DNA from: Paenibacillus sp. P25
GTDB lineage: Bacteria > Bacillota > Bacilli > Paenibacillales > NBRC-103111
Assembly: GCA_024704175.1 (NCBI GenBank)
Contig: CP085629.1
Location: forward strand, 2,480,001 to 2,544,000
DNA length: 64,000 nucleotides
Direction of reading: 5' to 3'
Shown: in pieces, positions 9,169 through 20,010 of the stretch
Position numbering within the stretch: position 1 is the stretch's first letter
Layout of the letters: each line of letters opens with the position of its first letter
Program-made: the position numbers and the translations under genes
Notes under the pieces: generated by a model
The model's input: the letters and a program-made list of their open reading frames with translations, nothing else
Told to the model about the DNA's origin: nothing
The model's database searches: none

Positions 9169-9238
9169 TCCCCGGAAGGGGAGCCTATTAGCCTATTTCT
9201 TCTCGATGAAGAAATGGTATGCAAAGGAGCAAACGAAG

Positions 9239-9316
9239 ATGACAGCCAGCACTAACATGGTAAAGGATGTCCAAACCTTACAGTTTTATCATTTTGGCAT
9301 GCGACTTGCCAAATAA
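9239..9316 (+). CDS. Possible 25-residue small protein
   Basis: ATG at 9239 has a near-perfect AAAGGAG 9 bases upstream and reads 25 codons to TAA, ending FYHFGMRLAK. A hairpin follows at once. Neither homology nor composition settles whether it is translated; the ribosome site is the only positive sign. Confidence 0.3.
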   Translation: MTASTNMVKDVQTLQFYHFGMRLAK

Positions 9317-9336
9317 AAATGACCCATACGGGTCAT
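9311..9336 (-). terminator. Minus-strand intrinsic terminator
   Basis: ATGACCC / GGGTCAT arms (9319-9336) around a 4-base loop. On the minus strand the stem is followed by TTTTTATTT. It could end transcription of the kinase-like gene at 9481. Confidence 0.5.
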
Positions 9337-9480
9337 GAAAGGAAGTATCTGTTCTAAATCCTATTGATCTCAAATGAAGCTATACGCATGCCTTTCGTTA
9401 AGTATGGGTAGCCGCTTTCAGTTACAAGCGTCTGTTGCCTTGAGTCAAATACCCTTCCTTGACTTGTCCGGTATTCCAGC

Positions 9481-9924
9481 TTAACGCCGCATGATATGGA
9501 AATTCCCGAAATCGATGACTTTGATTCTTCCCTTGCGGTTGAGCCGCAGATTGCTTAAATTGGGCGTTTTGTAACGGGCTGAATAAATTTCAAAAGGAAG
9601 AATCCCGTACCTTTTAAATTTGCACTTGATCCGATACAATTTTTGTCTGTACTTTTTGGAGTGGTTGGGAAATTTGCGGGTATATTTTTTCATGACAACC
9701 CAGCCTTTGCCGTATTCAAAAATGCGGCCGAGATATTTCCTGATGCTGGCCGGGCAGTGTTCATAAAGATACACCTCGGTCTTGTTGCTCCGCCTGCCGT
9801 ATGCATTCTTGGCAATTTTCATCACATGACGTTTGCCGTGATGGAACACGATCCGTCCCCTGCCTTCTCCAATGACCTTTCTGTCTTTCATCTTTAAGAC
9901 ATGTTTGTTCACGGATGAATGCAT
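9481..9924 (-). CDS. Minimal protein-kinase-like protein (YrzF type)
   Basis: 147 residues, very basic. It has a glycine-rich loop-like stretch (VIGEGRGRIVF), a candidate ATP-binding Lys in HVMKIAKNAYG, and a late IDFGNF that resembles the DFG metal-binding motif. No HRD catalytic loop is visible between them, and the protein is half the size of a normal kinase domain. It resembles the small YrzF-like kinase proteins of Bacilli. It may be a pseudokinase or bind rather than phosphorylate. The start is uncertain: the ATG at 9924 sits too close to AGGGG, and a GTG a few codons later is better spaced. Confidence 0.6.
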   Translation of the reverse strand: MHSSVNKHVLKMKDRKVIGEGRGRIVFHHGKRHVMKIAKNAYGRRSNKTEVYLYEHCPASIRKYLGRIFEYGKGWVVMKKYTRKFPNHSKKYRQKLYRIKCKFKRYGILPFEIYSARYKTPNLSNLRLNRKGRIKVIDFGNFHIMRR

Positions 9925-9991
9925 CCCCTAAAAATGATTTTAACTAATTTTATTCGGGGGTTGGTTTATTAGTGAGGGCTTGGGCATACGG

Positions 9992-11120
9992 CTATCCGCC
10001 GAAATAATCCTTCAGACCGCTGACGATCGCCTCCGCCGCCTGGAGCTGGTAATCCGCTCCCCGCACGATGGCTTCGTCCTTCGGATTCGATAAGAATCCC
10101 AGCTCGATGAGCACCGAAGGTCTCCGGTTCTCCCGAAGCACATGGTAATCGCCGAAGGAAATTCCATTGCTTTTGAGCCCGAGCGCCCGGTCAAGCCGCG
10201 CTTCGATTTTTTGGGCCAGGGGCATATCTTTGTTTTTTGAATAAAAAAGGTCAATGTCCCGGAAATCGGCTTCGGAGAGGAATTATAATGGATGCTGATA
10301 AAAGCGTCGGCCCGCTTGGACCCGCTGAGATCCGATCTTTCGGATAATTCGGGCTTGTCATCGTCTTTATTCCGGGTCATCACCACTTGAGCTCCAGCCT
10401 CGCGAAGCTTGTCCGCCAAATAACGGGCCGTTGTCAAATTAATTGATTTCTCGACCGTCCCATATTTCTTGCCGATCACCCCGGGATCGTTGCCGCCGTG
10501 TCCGGGATCGACGACGATAATCTTCCCTTTGATCCCTTTCGCTCCGGATTCCGTGGATTTCGCAGGTTCACCGGCCGGTTTCGAAGGTTCCTCCGCCGGT
10601 TCGCCGATATATTTGCCGAACACCCAGCCTTTGTCGCCCTCGGCCGTTTGAGCGTGAATCCAGTCCTGCTTGCGGTCCAGGATTTTAAGCGACGTGCCAA
10701 GCTCCAGTACGCGCAGGATCGAGCCGCCCGTTCCCGGCTCTTCCCGCATGTGAAGGGAATCCACGAGCACCGACGCCCGTTTCGTGCCCGCAGTAGAAGC
10801 CGCAGACTTGACGGTCTGCGAAGGCTTGTCCGCCTCGGCACCGGTCAGTCTTTTTAAATACTGCCCCGCCACCCAGCCGACCGTGCGGCCGGATTTGATC
10901 TTGACCCAACCGAAGGATTCTCCGGAAACGGATACGATCGCATCCTGCTTCAAGGAACCGACCACGGACGATTTCAAGTCCGGTCCGTCGCGTACGTTGA
11001 GCGAGGTGGCCAGGACTCTGGGCCGCCGCTTTCCTTGGCTTGAATGATAGCCGGATGCAGCCATACCAGGATGAACGCCATGGTGCTAATGACGGTCGCC
11101 TTGAAAGTTGCTAGTTTCAT
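9992..11120 (-). CDS. N-acetylmuramoyl-L-alanine amidase with two SH3b domains (two frameshifts)
   Basis: About 375 residues after two single-base repairs, at 11020-11022 and at the A run 10243-10248. It cleaves the amide bond between muramic acid and the stem peptide. The start at 11120 (GAGGT before it) gives a signal peptide MKLATFKATVISTMAFILVW. Two bacterial SH3 domains follow (ATSLNVRDGPD and VDSLHMREEPG, each ending near GWV), then a linker rich in Pro/Glu, then Amidase_3. The zinc ligands are visible: His in DPGHGG, Glu in GTVEKSINL, His in SIHYN; the catalytic Glu is in VLIELGFLSNPKDE, read after the second shift. Secreted cell-wall hydrolase, monocistronic. Confidence 0.92.
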
Positions 11121-11250
11121 GGGCGTACCTCATATTTTCAATCATTGTCGTTTTATGTACAAATATAGCAGGAACCCGGCGTCAGAAGTAGAGTATTTTT
11201 GCTTATTTTTCCAATCCGCTCTGTCCAGAAATGGCGAAATTTGGAGAAAA

Positions 11251-11286
11251 ATATAAGACTGCCAGGGACGGTACCCGGGCAGTCTT
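11251..11286 (-). terminator. Minus-strand intrinsic terminator
   Basis: Arms AAGACTGCC (11256-11264) and GGGCAGTCTT (11277-11286). On the minus strand the stem is followed by ATATTTTT. It ends the GHL6-type hydrolase gene. Confidence 0.7.
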
Positions 11287-11310
11287 ATGCCTTGCGATGC
11301 GATTAGGAGT

Positions 11311-13349
11311 CTATGCAAACTGAATCGAGATCATTTGATGCCCGTTCAGCTTCGGAAGCAAGAACGAGGTTCGTCCGCCGTCCTGGGTGAATGCAAGCGG
11401 AGCCTGTTCGGGGACGCAGGCGACGGCCTTCACCTCCGCCGGCGTCTTCACGCTGACTTTCACGTCATACAGCGGAATGACATCCTCGATAATGTCGATT
11501 TCCGCGCTCCGGCGTTCCGGGATGTAGTGAAGCAGATGCACGACATAGCGGTTCTCCGCGGCCTGCTCGTTGACCGCGACCAGCATCGTGCTCGGCCCGT
11601 CATGCTTCAGCACCCGTTCCGGAAGCAGAAGGTCCAGCGCATTCAGCAGCAGCTGCTTGCACCAACGGGGCGCATTCTGCTGGTACTGGGTAAAGATCGG
11701 GTGGGCAAAGTAGATGACGCGGCCGTTCTTCACAATTCCCGCATAATCCGTCTCTCCTGATGAAGGCGCTTGACGATGGGAGCAGAAGTGGCGGTAGGAC
11801 CTGTTAAAATAAGACTTGATTACCGGAGCGAGCAGCTCGCTTCCCGGCTCGGCTTCCACTTCCAAACCCTTTAAGTACATAACATGCTCCGTAGCCGGGA
11901 GGCCGGCGCCGACCCGTCCCTGCGGCAAAATATAATCGACATAGTCGCCTCTCGGATAGCTCTTCCCGCGTACCGGATGGCCGTCCAAATCCTTGGTTTG
12001 CTCCGCCTTCAGCCGGATCCCGAGCCGGTTCCAGGCGACTTCGCTCTTCTGCCCGCTGAGACCCGATTCGAAGGAGGCGATCACAGCCCCTCCCGCCGAT
12101 ACATAGGCATCCAGCTTGGCCGCCAGCTCGCTTGAGACCGGAATGTGATCAGGTAGAATCAGCACTTTAAAACGCGTGAAATCGCTCTGGCTGTCAATGA
12201 TTTCGAACTGGTGTGCGCTCTCCTGCAGCATGCGGGTCGCCCCCATGGCCGCGGGAGGCATACGCAGCTCCTTCTCGCTGAATTCCTCCGGAGTCAGGAC
12301 CCCAATGTCGGTAACCGCGCTGGCGTCTATGCACCACGGCTCCTTCTTCTCCACCTGGCTATAGACTTCGCCGATCAGGTCATATACCGGCCCCGAGAGC
12401 ATCCCGCCCGGCTCGAGCTGGTCTCCGATGCTGCATTTGGCATTGAGGGAAAGCATCTGGAAGCATTCGAATTCCAGTGCCGCCCGATTTTTAAAGGAAT
12501 GGAAGTCCCCCCAGGATGTGTGGAATTTGCCGGTCATCCCGAGGCAGTCCAGTCCCAGATTACGCGCGTAACGCATCGCCATAGGAAAGTGCATATAGCC
12601 CCAGCCGCCGCTCGGAAGCGATTCCAATTCAAAGTGGCTGAAGGCCTCCGGCCGCCTGCTTGTCCGCCACACCCACATGACCCTTATTGTAAAATATGGT
12701 GCAATCCGGGTTATATTCACGGATCAAGGCGGTCATTTCCCGCTTAAAATCGTCGATCATCTCAGCGGCGTAACGAAGGCGGTCGGAAGCCCTTCTCGGA
12801 TCAAGCCCCTTCGCTTCCATGCCGGTCCGGCAGTAGCTGCAGGAGCATTCGATCGTTTTGACGATATCGTAAAAAAGCCCGTCAACTTCGAACGTGTCCA
12901 GGATTTCTTTCGTATGCCGTTTCAGAAAATCGCGGTAAGGCGTATTGACGCACAGATGGCGGTAGAAACCGGCTTCATAGATCGGGGTGCCGACCGGGTT
13001 CCCTTTCTCGTCGAGCACGATCCATTCGGGATGCCGCTCCGCCGTATACTGATCCCACTGTACCGTAATATAAATCGGGATGCGGATATTGCGCCGGTGA
13101 CAGGCTTCAATTTGTTCCTTGAGCAAATGCTTGTTGCTGAGTCTGCGGGTGGATCCGCTCCGGATTCTCCTTGGAATCATAATAAATCATTCCGTGGTGG
13201 CACCGGGCAAAGCAGGTAATGGAATCCACTCGGGCCTTCTCGAGGACGGCCGCGAACGCTTCCGCATCGAATTCGGCGCCGATGCCCGGGATGCCCGGGC
13301 TGGTGTGGAAATCCAGATGCACCTGTCTAAAACGCAAAGGTGTTGTCAT
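11311..13349 (-). CDS. GHL6-type putative glycoside hydrolase with trimerisation-like domain (two frameshifts)
   Basis: About 680 residues in three reading frames, joined near 13145 and 12650, each fitting one surplus base. The first piece starts TTPLRFRQVHLDFHTSP and contains CFARCHHGMIYYDSK. The second has LLKEQIEACHRRNIRIPIYI, then TVQWDQ and VDGLFYDIV. The third has HFELESLPSGGWGYMHFP and a long domain like the beta-galactosidase trimerisation fold (FKVLILPDHIPVSSELAAKLDAY). This order is that of hypothetical glycosyl hydrolase 6 proteins (GHL6). Substrate is unknown; Asp in GLFYDI is a candidate nucleophile. AAGGAGG precedes the ATG at 13349. No signal peptide. It is monocistronic. Confidence 0.8.
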
Positions 13350-13454
13350 AAGCGAGAACCTCCTTTTTTGCCATACGGCTCTATTATTTCAAACCGGAGG
13401 TCTCCAAGGGAATATACAATCCTAAGGTCCTTTTGTACTGAAGTAAGATGCCTG

Positions 13455-14177
13455 TTAATGATGGGAGATCGACTGACTCCGGTTCCAGGACGGTTCCGGC
13501 GCCGAAAGCCGGGAAGGAACAAAATACAGCCGGCCGTCCGTTCCCTTCACCGCATAGCGGATATCCTCGAGCCGGTAGCCTTGCTTCGCCGCTTCTTCAC
13601 CAAGCCGGTATTCCGTCAGGCCGTGCAGATGGAGCTGCGTCTTGAGGAGCTTTCCGTCTACAATAAGCTCCGCCGCGCAGCCCTCCGCCGCTTCCCTAAA
13701 GGAGGAAACCGTTAAGGGCCGGTATTCCTTCTTTTTCAAGACGGAGATTTGACCGCCCTTCTCCAGTATCGCTTTCTCCACCTCGTTCGGATCGAAGACT
13801 TGCTCGAGCCGCAGCCGCTGCAGAAGCAAGTCCTCTGTAAATTTATGCTTCTCCATCGCTTCCTTCAGAATCTCGCCGTTCTCGATCACCGTGACGGCCT
13901 TGCCTTCAATCCATTGCCTTGCCTTCCGCGAACGCATTTCAAAGACGATAAGAACGAGTGTAATGATGCCGAGTACGATCATCGACAGAACGAAAATCCG
14001 GCTTTCGATCTTGATGTTGAAGGCCAGATTCCCGGCAAGGGTTCCCAGCATCGTCGCCGTAATCAGATCATGGAAGCGAAGCTGCGCCACCATTCTTCTT
14101 CCGGTAATCCGGGTAATCACCAGCATGAGAAAGAAAGCCGTCATCGTCCGAAAGATGATATTCATGGTTTCGCTCAT
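13455..14177 (-). CDS. DUF421 (YetF-like) membrane protein
   Basis: 240 residues. Three hydrophobic segments at the N-terminus (IFRTMTAFFLMLVITRITG, the LITATMLGTLAGNLAF stretch, and FVLSMIVLGIITLVLIVF) are followed by a cytoplasmic domain with the family pattern GKAVTVIENGEILKEAM and LRLEQVFDPNEVEKAI. B. subtilis members (YetF, YdfS) are spore or membrane proteins of unclear role. I choose ATG at 14177 because AAGGGGA lies at the right distance; an in-frame TTG at 14195 does not have one. Intact. Confidence 0.88.
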   Translation of the reverse strand: MSETMNIIFRTMTAFFLMLVITRITGRRMVAQLRFHDLITATMLGTLAGNLAFNIKIESRIFVLSMIVLGIITLVLIVFEMRSRKARQWIEGKAVTVIENGEILKEAMEKHKFTEDLLLQRLRLEQVFDPNEVEKAILEKGGQISVLKKKEYRPLTVSSFREAAEGCAAELIVDGKLLKTQLHLHGLTEYRLGEEAAKQGYRLEDIRYAVKGTDGRLYFVPSRLSAPEPSWNRSQSISHH

Positions 14178-14241
14178 ACCGCTTTTCCCCTTCAAGCTTT
14201 TTACTGTCTTTACCCTCCTCTCTCCGCTCCTAAACCTCCCG

Positions 14242-14355
14242 TTATACCCGGTTTCTCCTTTTGAATAAGGCGCCGATTTTTTGAATCAGCGACCAGGTGG
14301 CGCTGCACCGTACGGTTATCGTATCCAGAGGCTTTTCGTTTTCGTTATTCTGCAT
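14242..14355 (-). CDS. Possible 37-residue small protein
   Basis: ATG at 14355 reads 37 codons: an acidic start (QNNENEKPLDT) and a basic, aromatic end (LIQKIGALFKRRNRV) that could be an amphipathic helix. A GGAG lies about 13 bases upstream, rather far. It sits between DUF421 and the membrane-protein cluster. Weak evidence. Confidence 0.3.
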   Translation of the reverse strand: MQNNENEKPLDTITVRCSATWSLIQKIGALFKRRNRV

Positions 14356-14392
14356 CAAGGGTCGCCATCTCCTATTCTCCGGAAATTTCGTT

Positions 14393-14427
14393 AAAAAAAA
14401 CCCGCTATAACCTGAGTTGTAGCGAGC
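14393..14427 (-). terminator. Minus-strand intrinsic terminator
   Basis: On the minus strand CGCTACAAC pairs with GTTATAGCG (one mismatch), followed by GGTTTTTTTT. It ends the small membrane-protein genes at 14460 and 14874. Confidence 0.75.
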
Positions 14428-14459
14428 ACGGATGGTTTTGCCGGGGGCGTTGAAAACGG

Positions 14460-14831
14460 CTAGCGGGCTTGTGTGTCCGTGGTTTGCAATGCCTGAGGCG
14501 CCTGCATGGCCTTGTTGATCATTTGATTTAACACAGGAGTGTTCACAAGAGCGTTCCCGGCCTGTACACCGATCGTGTGGCCCAGATTATTGCCGAGCAC
14601 CCCGCCGACGATGGAACCGATGACGGTTCCGACACCCGGCAGCAGCGCCGTGCCCAGCATCGCGCCATATTCAATCCCGGCCATCACACCGATCGCTCCC
14701 GTTACATTCCCCGTCGTGTTGACCGCATACTGCTTTTTGTCCATCTGGCCGGTCGTTAAATTCCTGGTATCCGCAATCTGCGAAATACCGCCGGAAATCA
14801 GACCCGTCCATAAAGAACCGCCTTGAAACAT
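14460..14831 (-). CDS. Small glycine-rich membrane protein beside P-type ATPase
   Basis: 123 residues. The middle has two hydrophobic, glycine-rich segments with small-residue spacing (GAIGVMAGIEYGAMLGTALL and VGTVIGSIVGGVLGNNLG), the glycine-zipper look of tightly packed membrane helices. The N-terminus contains NLTTGQMDKKQYAVNTTGN. GAGGAG precedes the ATG at 14831. It is co-oriented with the small gene at 14874, and both are divergent from the giant ATPase. I do not recognise a named family. It may be a membrane organiser or partner of the ATPase; this is inferred from position only. Confidence 0.65.
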   Translation of the reverse strand: MFQGGSLWTGLISGGISQIADTRNLTTGQMDKKQYAVNTTGNVTGAIGVMAGIEYGAMLGTALLPGVGTVIGSIVGGVLGNNLGHTIGVQAGNALVNTPVLNQMINKAMQAPQALQTTDTQAR

Positions 14832-14873
14832 AGGGATCGCTCCTCGCTATAGAATGGAATCAAGCTGTCTCTA

Positions 14874-15119
14874 TCATTGTTCCCTGTTCGTGAGCGAAAA
14901 ATCGTCCCTTTTCCCGTTGACTGCATTTCCCTGCAGGAGGTCCTTATTCGGCAGAAAAGCCTGCAGATCCCTGGTTGCATTCTTTAATTGATCGGTCTTG
15001 TCCAGTACGGCGCCCGTCCCTTTAACGGCCAGGCGGCGAACCCCTTTTCTTGCTTCCGGCGAAACGGCCAGAAGAACGGCGGCGACCGCTAACGCAATGC
15101 CGATAGGCGATTTGATCAT
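14874..15119 (-). CDS. DUF5132-like small membrane protein
   Basis: 81 residues. A single N-terminal hydrophobic helix (IGIALAVAAVLLAVSP) is followed by a basic stretch EARKGVRRLAVKGTG and a polar tail. The layout resembles the gene at 20011 on the other side of the ATPase, and both resemble DUF5132-type proteins that accompany HMA2-containing ATPases. GGAGG lies 9 bases before the ATG. Function unknown; probably a single-pass membrane protein with a cytoplasmic tail. The family call is by layout, not by a search. Confidence 0.6.
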   Translation of the reverse strand: MIKSPIGIALAVAAVLLAVSPEARKGVRRLAVKGTGAVLDKTDQLKNATRDLQAFLPNKDLLQGNAVNGKRDDFSLTNREQ

Positions 15120-15256
15120 CGTAGAAAACCTCCATCCATTTTTTTAAAATTCATCATTCCATTTCTACAAATTTCTATGCATCGGACCCAGCCATCCGCA
15201 GATTGAATAAACCTTCCCGCAGGTAGAAATACTATCCAGACATTAATCTGCAGCAA

Positions 15257-18200
15257 GTGCATTTCATGGGCGAGGTGAGAGGTTCATTGTCTTCTATACA
15301 GAGCAAAACCAGATTTTTGCATGCTTTACCAGGAAGACTCCGCATTGAAGTCGGTGGACTCCGGAACAACCGGGAGACGGCGGACCTTCTGATCCGAACC
15401 TTCTCCGGTTTGAAGGGGATTCTCAAGGTGGAGCCTTGTATCCATACAGGCCGAATGCTGCTGCGGTACGCGGAAAGCCATATTTCCGCTGAGGAGATTT
15501 TCAGGCATATCCGGGAACTGGAGCAGCTTCAGGCTGCACACAGCGGTCCGGAGCCGGCGGCCGAGCCCGCCCCGTCCGAACCGGACGAAGCCAAACGGGA
15601 AGCGGCGGCGGCCGTTGAAACGGAAACGAGACTTCCCGGCGATATGAGGTCGCTTCCGCCGGTCCCGGCGGTTGCCGGAAACCAAAGCAGGGAAAAAATT
15701 CCTCTTCCCCTTGCATTATCGATGGGCGGCTTAGCCGTCTTGGGGGTGAAGCAGCTCTTTATGGGGTCATCGGCCCAGGCACGGAGCCCGGCGCCATTCT
15801 ATTTATCAGCCCTGGTTTCCGTCGTGACGGGGTTTCCCTTCCTTCAGCGCGGTATTCAATCCTATTCGGCAGAGCGCAGGATCAATGCGGATTTGATTCT
15901 GGGAACAAGCGCGCTCGCCTTGGCACTGATACGTGAGAATTTGGTCGTACTGGCGGGCTTGAGTATTCTGCAATATGTGAATTGGAAGCGAAGTTCGTCG
16001 GTCACTAACGGACGGCAGGAACCTGTACTTTCGCCTGAAATCCGTCAATACGGTGAAATCTCGGGCAAATGGGGACTGGTCGCCGCCGGAGCAACCTGGG
16101 CTCTAACCCGCAATCCGCTGCGCGCGATCGCCGTTCTGCTTGCGGCCAATCCGCGTCCGGCCCTAATTCCCGCCCGGTGTGCGTGGAATCAGGCGGAGCT
16201 GGTTTCCGATGAACGAAAGTATACCGTCCCGGACCATGGCTCCCTGTCCCGGCTGGCCCGAACGAAGACCCTTTTATTCGAGGATACTTCACTTCTGTTC
16301 ACGCCGCCGGATCGGGATCCTATCGAATGTATCGCCGTTCCAGACGAAGACACCGATCCTATCCTTTGCTCCGCGGCCTCCTTAATGGAGAAAAGCGGAC
16401 ATCCCTGGAAAGAAGCCGTATGGGCGAAAGCGAAAGCGACATGCCGGACGATTCGCACAGCCTTCCATGTGGAGGAAGAGGAAGACGGCATCCAGGGAAA
16501 AATAAAAGACAGCCTGATTCTGATCGGTAGTCTCAAATATCTCGGGGCGCACGGAATCGACTGCACCGCCTATGAACTGAAAGCCAAGCGTTTGGAGAAG
16601 AAGGGCAGCAAGGTGCTGTTTGCAGGCATCCGGGAGCCGGCCCGTACGGAATGCCTCGGTCTGCTTGTGAAGCATGAGGCCCCGGCCCTGAATGCGCAGG
16701 GCCCGCTGGCCGAATCTTTTCTTAAGCAGGGCTGGCGCGTAGGTTTCCTGCAGAACAGCCTGCATTTGAACCCCGCCCTCTTGGCTCAATACCAAATGGA
16801 TGCAAGCTGGCAGTCAAGGGAACCGGGCGAGGTGATTGAACAGATCGCCGCTCTCCGTCACTGCGGAGAAGAAGTGCTGCTGGTTACGGGTCCCGCACCG
16901 GATCCCGTCGGTCATTTTTACAAAGAAGCGGGGCTTCCGTCCCTCCCGGTGGAGGAGCTGAACGGCCTTCAAGAAAGCTTACGCTATGCGGAAAGCATTG
17001 ACCGGACCGTGAATCGTCATTTTCAAATTACGAAGGGCTGGAATTTGCTTGGAACCGTCATGGCAACGTTCGGAATAATCAGCGCACCGGTTGTCAATTT
17101 GGCGGCGGATGCGCTGTCGCTTGTCTTCATGTCCCGCACGCAAAGAGTCAGCGAAGCTTCGTTATCCGGTCCGGCTCACCGCGAGCTTCCGGAAATTGCA
17201 GCCGCTTCGGAAGAGGCGCTCTGGCATTCGCTTCCCAGCGAACGGGTGCTTGCCCATTTCCAAATCCAAACGGAGCAAGGGCTGACTCCGGAGCAGGCCT
17301 CCGCTCTCAGAGAGCGGTTTGGCCCGAATCGCCTGAACAGCAGGCAGCAGGTGCCCTGGCTGGCAACCTATCTCGGCCAATTCAAGGAATTTACCACCTT
17401 GATCCTGCTGGGTACCACGGCTTTGGCTCTGTTTACCGGCGGGTTGTTCGACGGCCTCGCCATGGGGGCTATTCTGCTGGCCAATGCCGCGATCGGTACG
17501 GTTCAAGAACGGAAGGCCGAGAAAGTCGTCGAGTCGTTGAACGAATTTCAGCCCCCTGCCTGCAGAGCCATCCGGTCCGGACAGCAAACGGAGATGTCCG
17601 CCGCGGATCTCGTTCCGGGCGATATCGTAACGCTTGAAGCCGGTGACCGCGTTCCCGCCGACCTGCGTCTTATCCGGTCCTGGAACCTGCGTGTCAATGA
17701 AGCGGCCTTAACCGGAGAATCCCTGCCGGTCGACAAGCAGGATACCGCGCTCGATGCGGACTGTTCTCTATCCGAACGAAGCAATATGCTGTACATGGGA
17801 ACGGATGTATGCGGCGGCAAAGGGATCGGCGTGGTGGTGCAGACAGGCATGCGGACGGAGATGGGCCGGCTTATGTCCCTGCTGAAGCCCCACGACAAAG
17901 AGGTCACCCCGCTCCAGGAAAAGGTTACGTCCATCAGCAAGAAATTTATGAAGGGCGCTCTTCTCGCTGGAGGGGTTGTATTCATTACCGGCCTCTTGCG
18001 CGGCAATCCCGTTACGCAAATGGTCTCCACCTCGATTACACTGGCGGCTTCCGCCATCCCGGAGGGGCTTCCCGTAACGATAACCATTGCCTTAAGCGCC
18101 GGGATCTACCGTATGGCGAAGAAGAACGCTCTGATCCGAAAGCTGTCTTCCCTGGAAACGCTCGGCAGGACCACCGTCATTTGTACGGATAAAACCGGAA

Positions 18201-19962
18201 CGCTGACCCAAAATGAAATGACCGTCAAGGCGGTTTCTACGCTGAACCGGTCATGGACCGTAACCGGCAATGGATACGACCCTTCCGGCTCCCTGCTGGA
18301 GACGGGTCCGGAAGTGGCGGCTTCGTCCGCCCTTGCGGAGCCTAAGGAACTTCAAGGAACTGTGGGGATCCCGATCTGCAGCGCCTCCTTCAAATCTGCG
18401 TGCTCTGCAACAACAGTAAACTGGAGCAGCAGGAAGGCCGGTGGATCACCAAGGGAGATCCGACGGAGGGTGCCCTTCTCGCGCTTGCGGCCAAGACGGG
18501 ATTATGGGACAAAGATCTGTCCCATTGGCACCGCGGATTTGAAATCCCGTTCGATTCGGGCACGGCCAAGATGAGTGTCGTTTGCAAGGATACGAAGGCC
18601 GAACAGGAATGCTATGTATTTTCCAAAGGCGCCGTCGAATCGATTCTCCGGCACTGCAGCCGTTACCAGAAAAACGGGGAGCTGTTTCCTTTAACGGATG
18701 AGCTGAAAGAGCTGATTCTTCAGCAGAACGGGAAGTATTCCGAGGAGGCTCTGCGGGTGCTGGCCTTCGCCTACAAGCCGGTCGATGAAACAGCCGGCGA
18801 AAGCGGCATGGACGAAACGGATCTGATCTACGTAGGAATGGCCGGGATGATCGACCCGCCCAAGCCCGACGTGGAATCCAGCATCCGCGAAGCGTTCGCG
18901 CTCGGGGTTAAACCTGTGATGATCACCGGAGATCATCCGATTACCGCGATCGCCATTGCGAGACAGCTTGGAATCTATGACGGCACGCAGAAGGTTTTGT
19001 CGGGACATGAACTTGAACGGATGACGGACGACGAACTGAACCGCGTCGTCGAGGAGGTCTCGGTCTTTGCAAGGGTGACGCCGGAGCATAAGCTCCGCAT
19101 CGTAACGGCGCTGCAGCATCGCGGGCATATCGTGGCGATGACGGGAGACGGCGTGAACGATACGCCTGCGATCAAGCAGGCCAACGTCGGGATTGCCATG
19201 GGGCGGACCGGAACGGAAGTAACCAAGGAAACGGCAGATATGGTGCTGAAGGAGGACCATTTCGGCACGATCGTGGATGGGGTTAAAGAAGGACGGACGA
19301 TCATGGGCAATATCCGCAAGGCGCTCGGCTGTCTGTTAACCGGCAACTTGGCCGAGATTATCGTCACCAGCGCCGCCGTCATGCTGGGCATGCCGATTCC
19401 GCTTGTACCCATTCAGATTCTGCTCATGAATCTGCTGACGGACGCGCTCCCCGCCATGGTTCTCGCTGTGAATCCGGGAAGCAAGACCAAACAGACGAAG
19501 CGGATGGATATCGTGGATAAGGAGCTTTACCGGAAGGTGATCACCAAAGGCGTGCTGCTCGGACTCGGCTCCCTCGGGTTATTCGCGGCAAGCCTGGCGG
19601 CCGGAGCGCCCTTGCCGGTGGCGCAAAGCACGGCCTTCGCGACCTTGGTGGCGGGCCAATTGATCCAAACCTTCTCCTGGCGTCAGGAGGGCTCGAAGGA
19701 AACGGTCCGGGATTGGGCTAAAGACCGGTATTTGGTCGGTGCGCTGGGCATCTCGTGGCTGGCTCTGCTTGCCGCACTGTATGTCCCGCCGCTCGCCGGT
19801 TTCTTTCATACCGCACCTCTACCGTTAAGGCAGTGGATACCGATCTTCGGGGTAGCGGGCTCCGTCTCGCTCTTGTCCCGTCCGATTCTGTCCCTTATGG
19901 CAAATACGGAGCAGCACGGCTCCTTACCGGAGCAGCGGCACACGGCCTATGCCGCGGTCTGA
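15257..19962 (+). CDS. Double-length P-type ATPase with N-terminal HMA2-like domain (one frameshift)
   Basis: About 1,570 residues after restoring one G in the run 18364-18367. The start may be the TTG at 15287, which has GAGGTGAG before it. Residues 15-70 form an HMA2-like domain (LHALPGRLRIEV, ending HTGRMLLRY) without CxxC. An N-terminal half with membrane segments follows; its would-be phosphorylation site reads LLFEDTSLLF, so the Asp is lost. The C-terminal half is complete: AALTGESLPV, AIPEGLPVT, CTDKTGTLTQNEMTV, KGDPTEGAL, MITGDHPIT and MTGDGVNDTPAIKQA. The PEGLP motif points to Ca/Mg/Mn-type (P2-like) rather than copper transport. The layout is like mycobacterial CtpI/CtpH. Flanked by four small genes. 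Confidence 0.9.
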
Positions 19963-20010
19963 CCGCGGCGCGAGGCCGATTCTATTCAAAAACCCAAGGA
20001 GAAGAACAAG

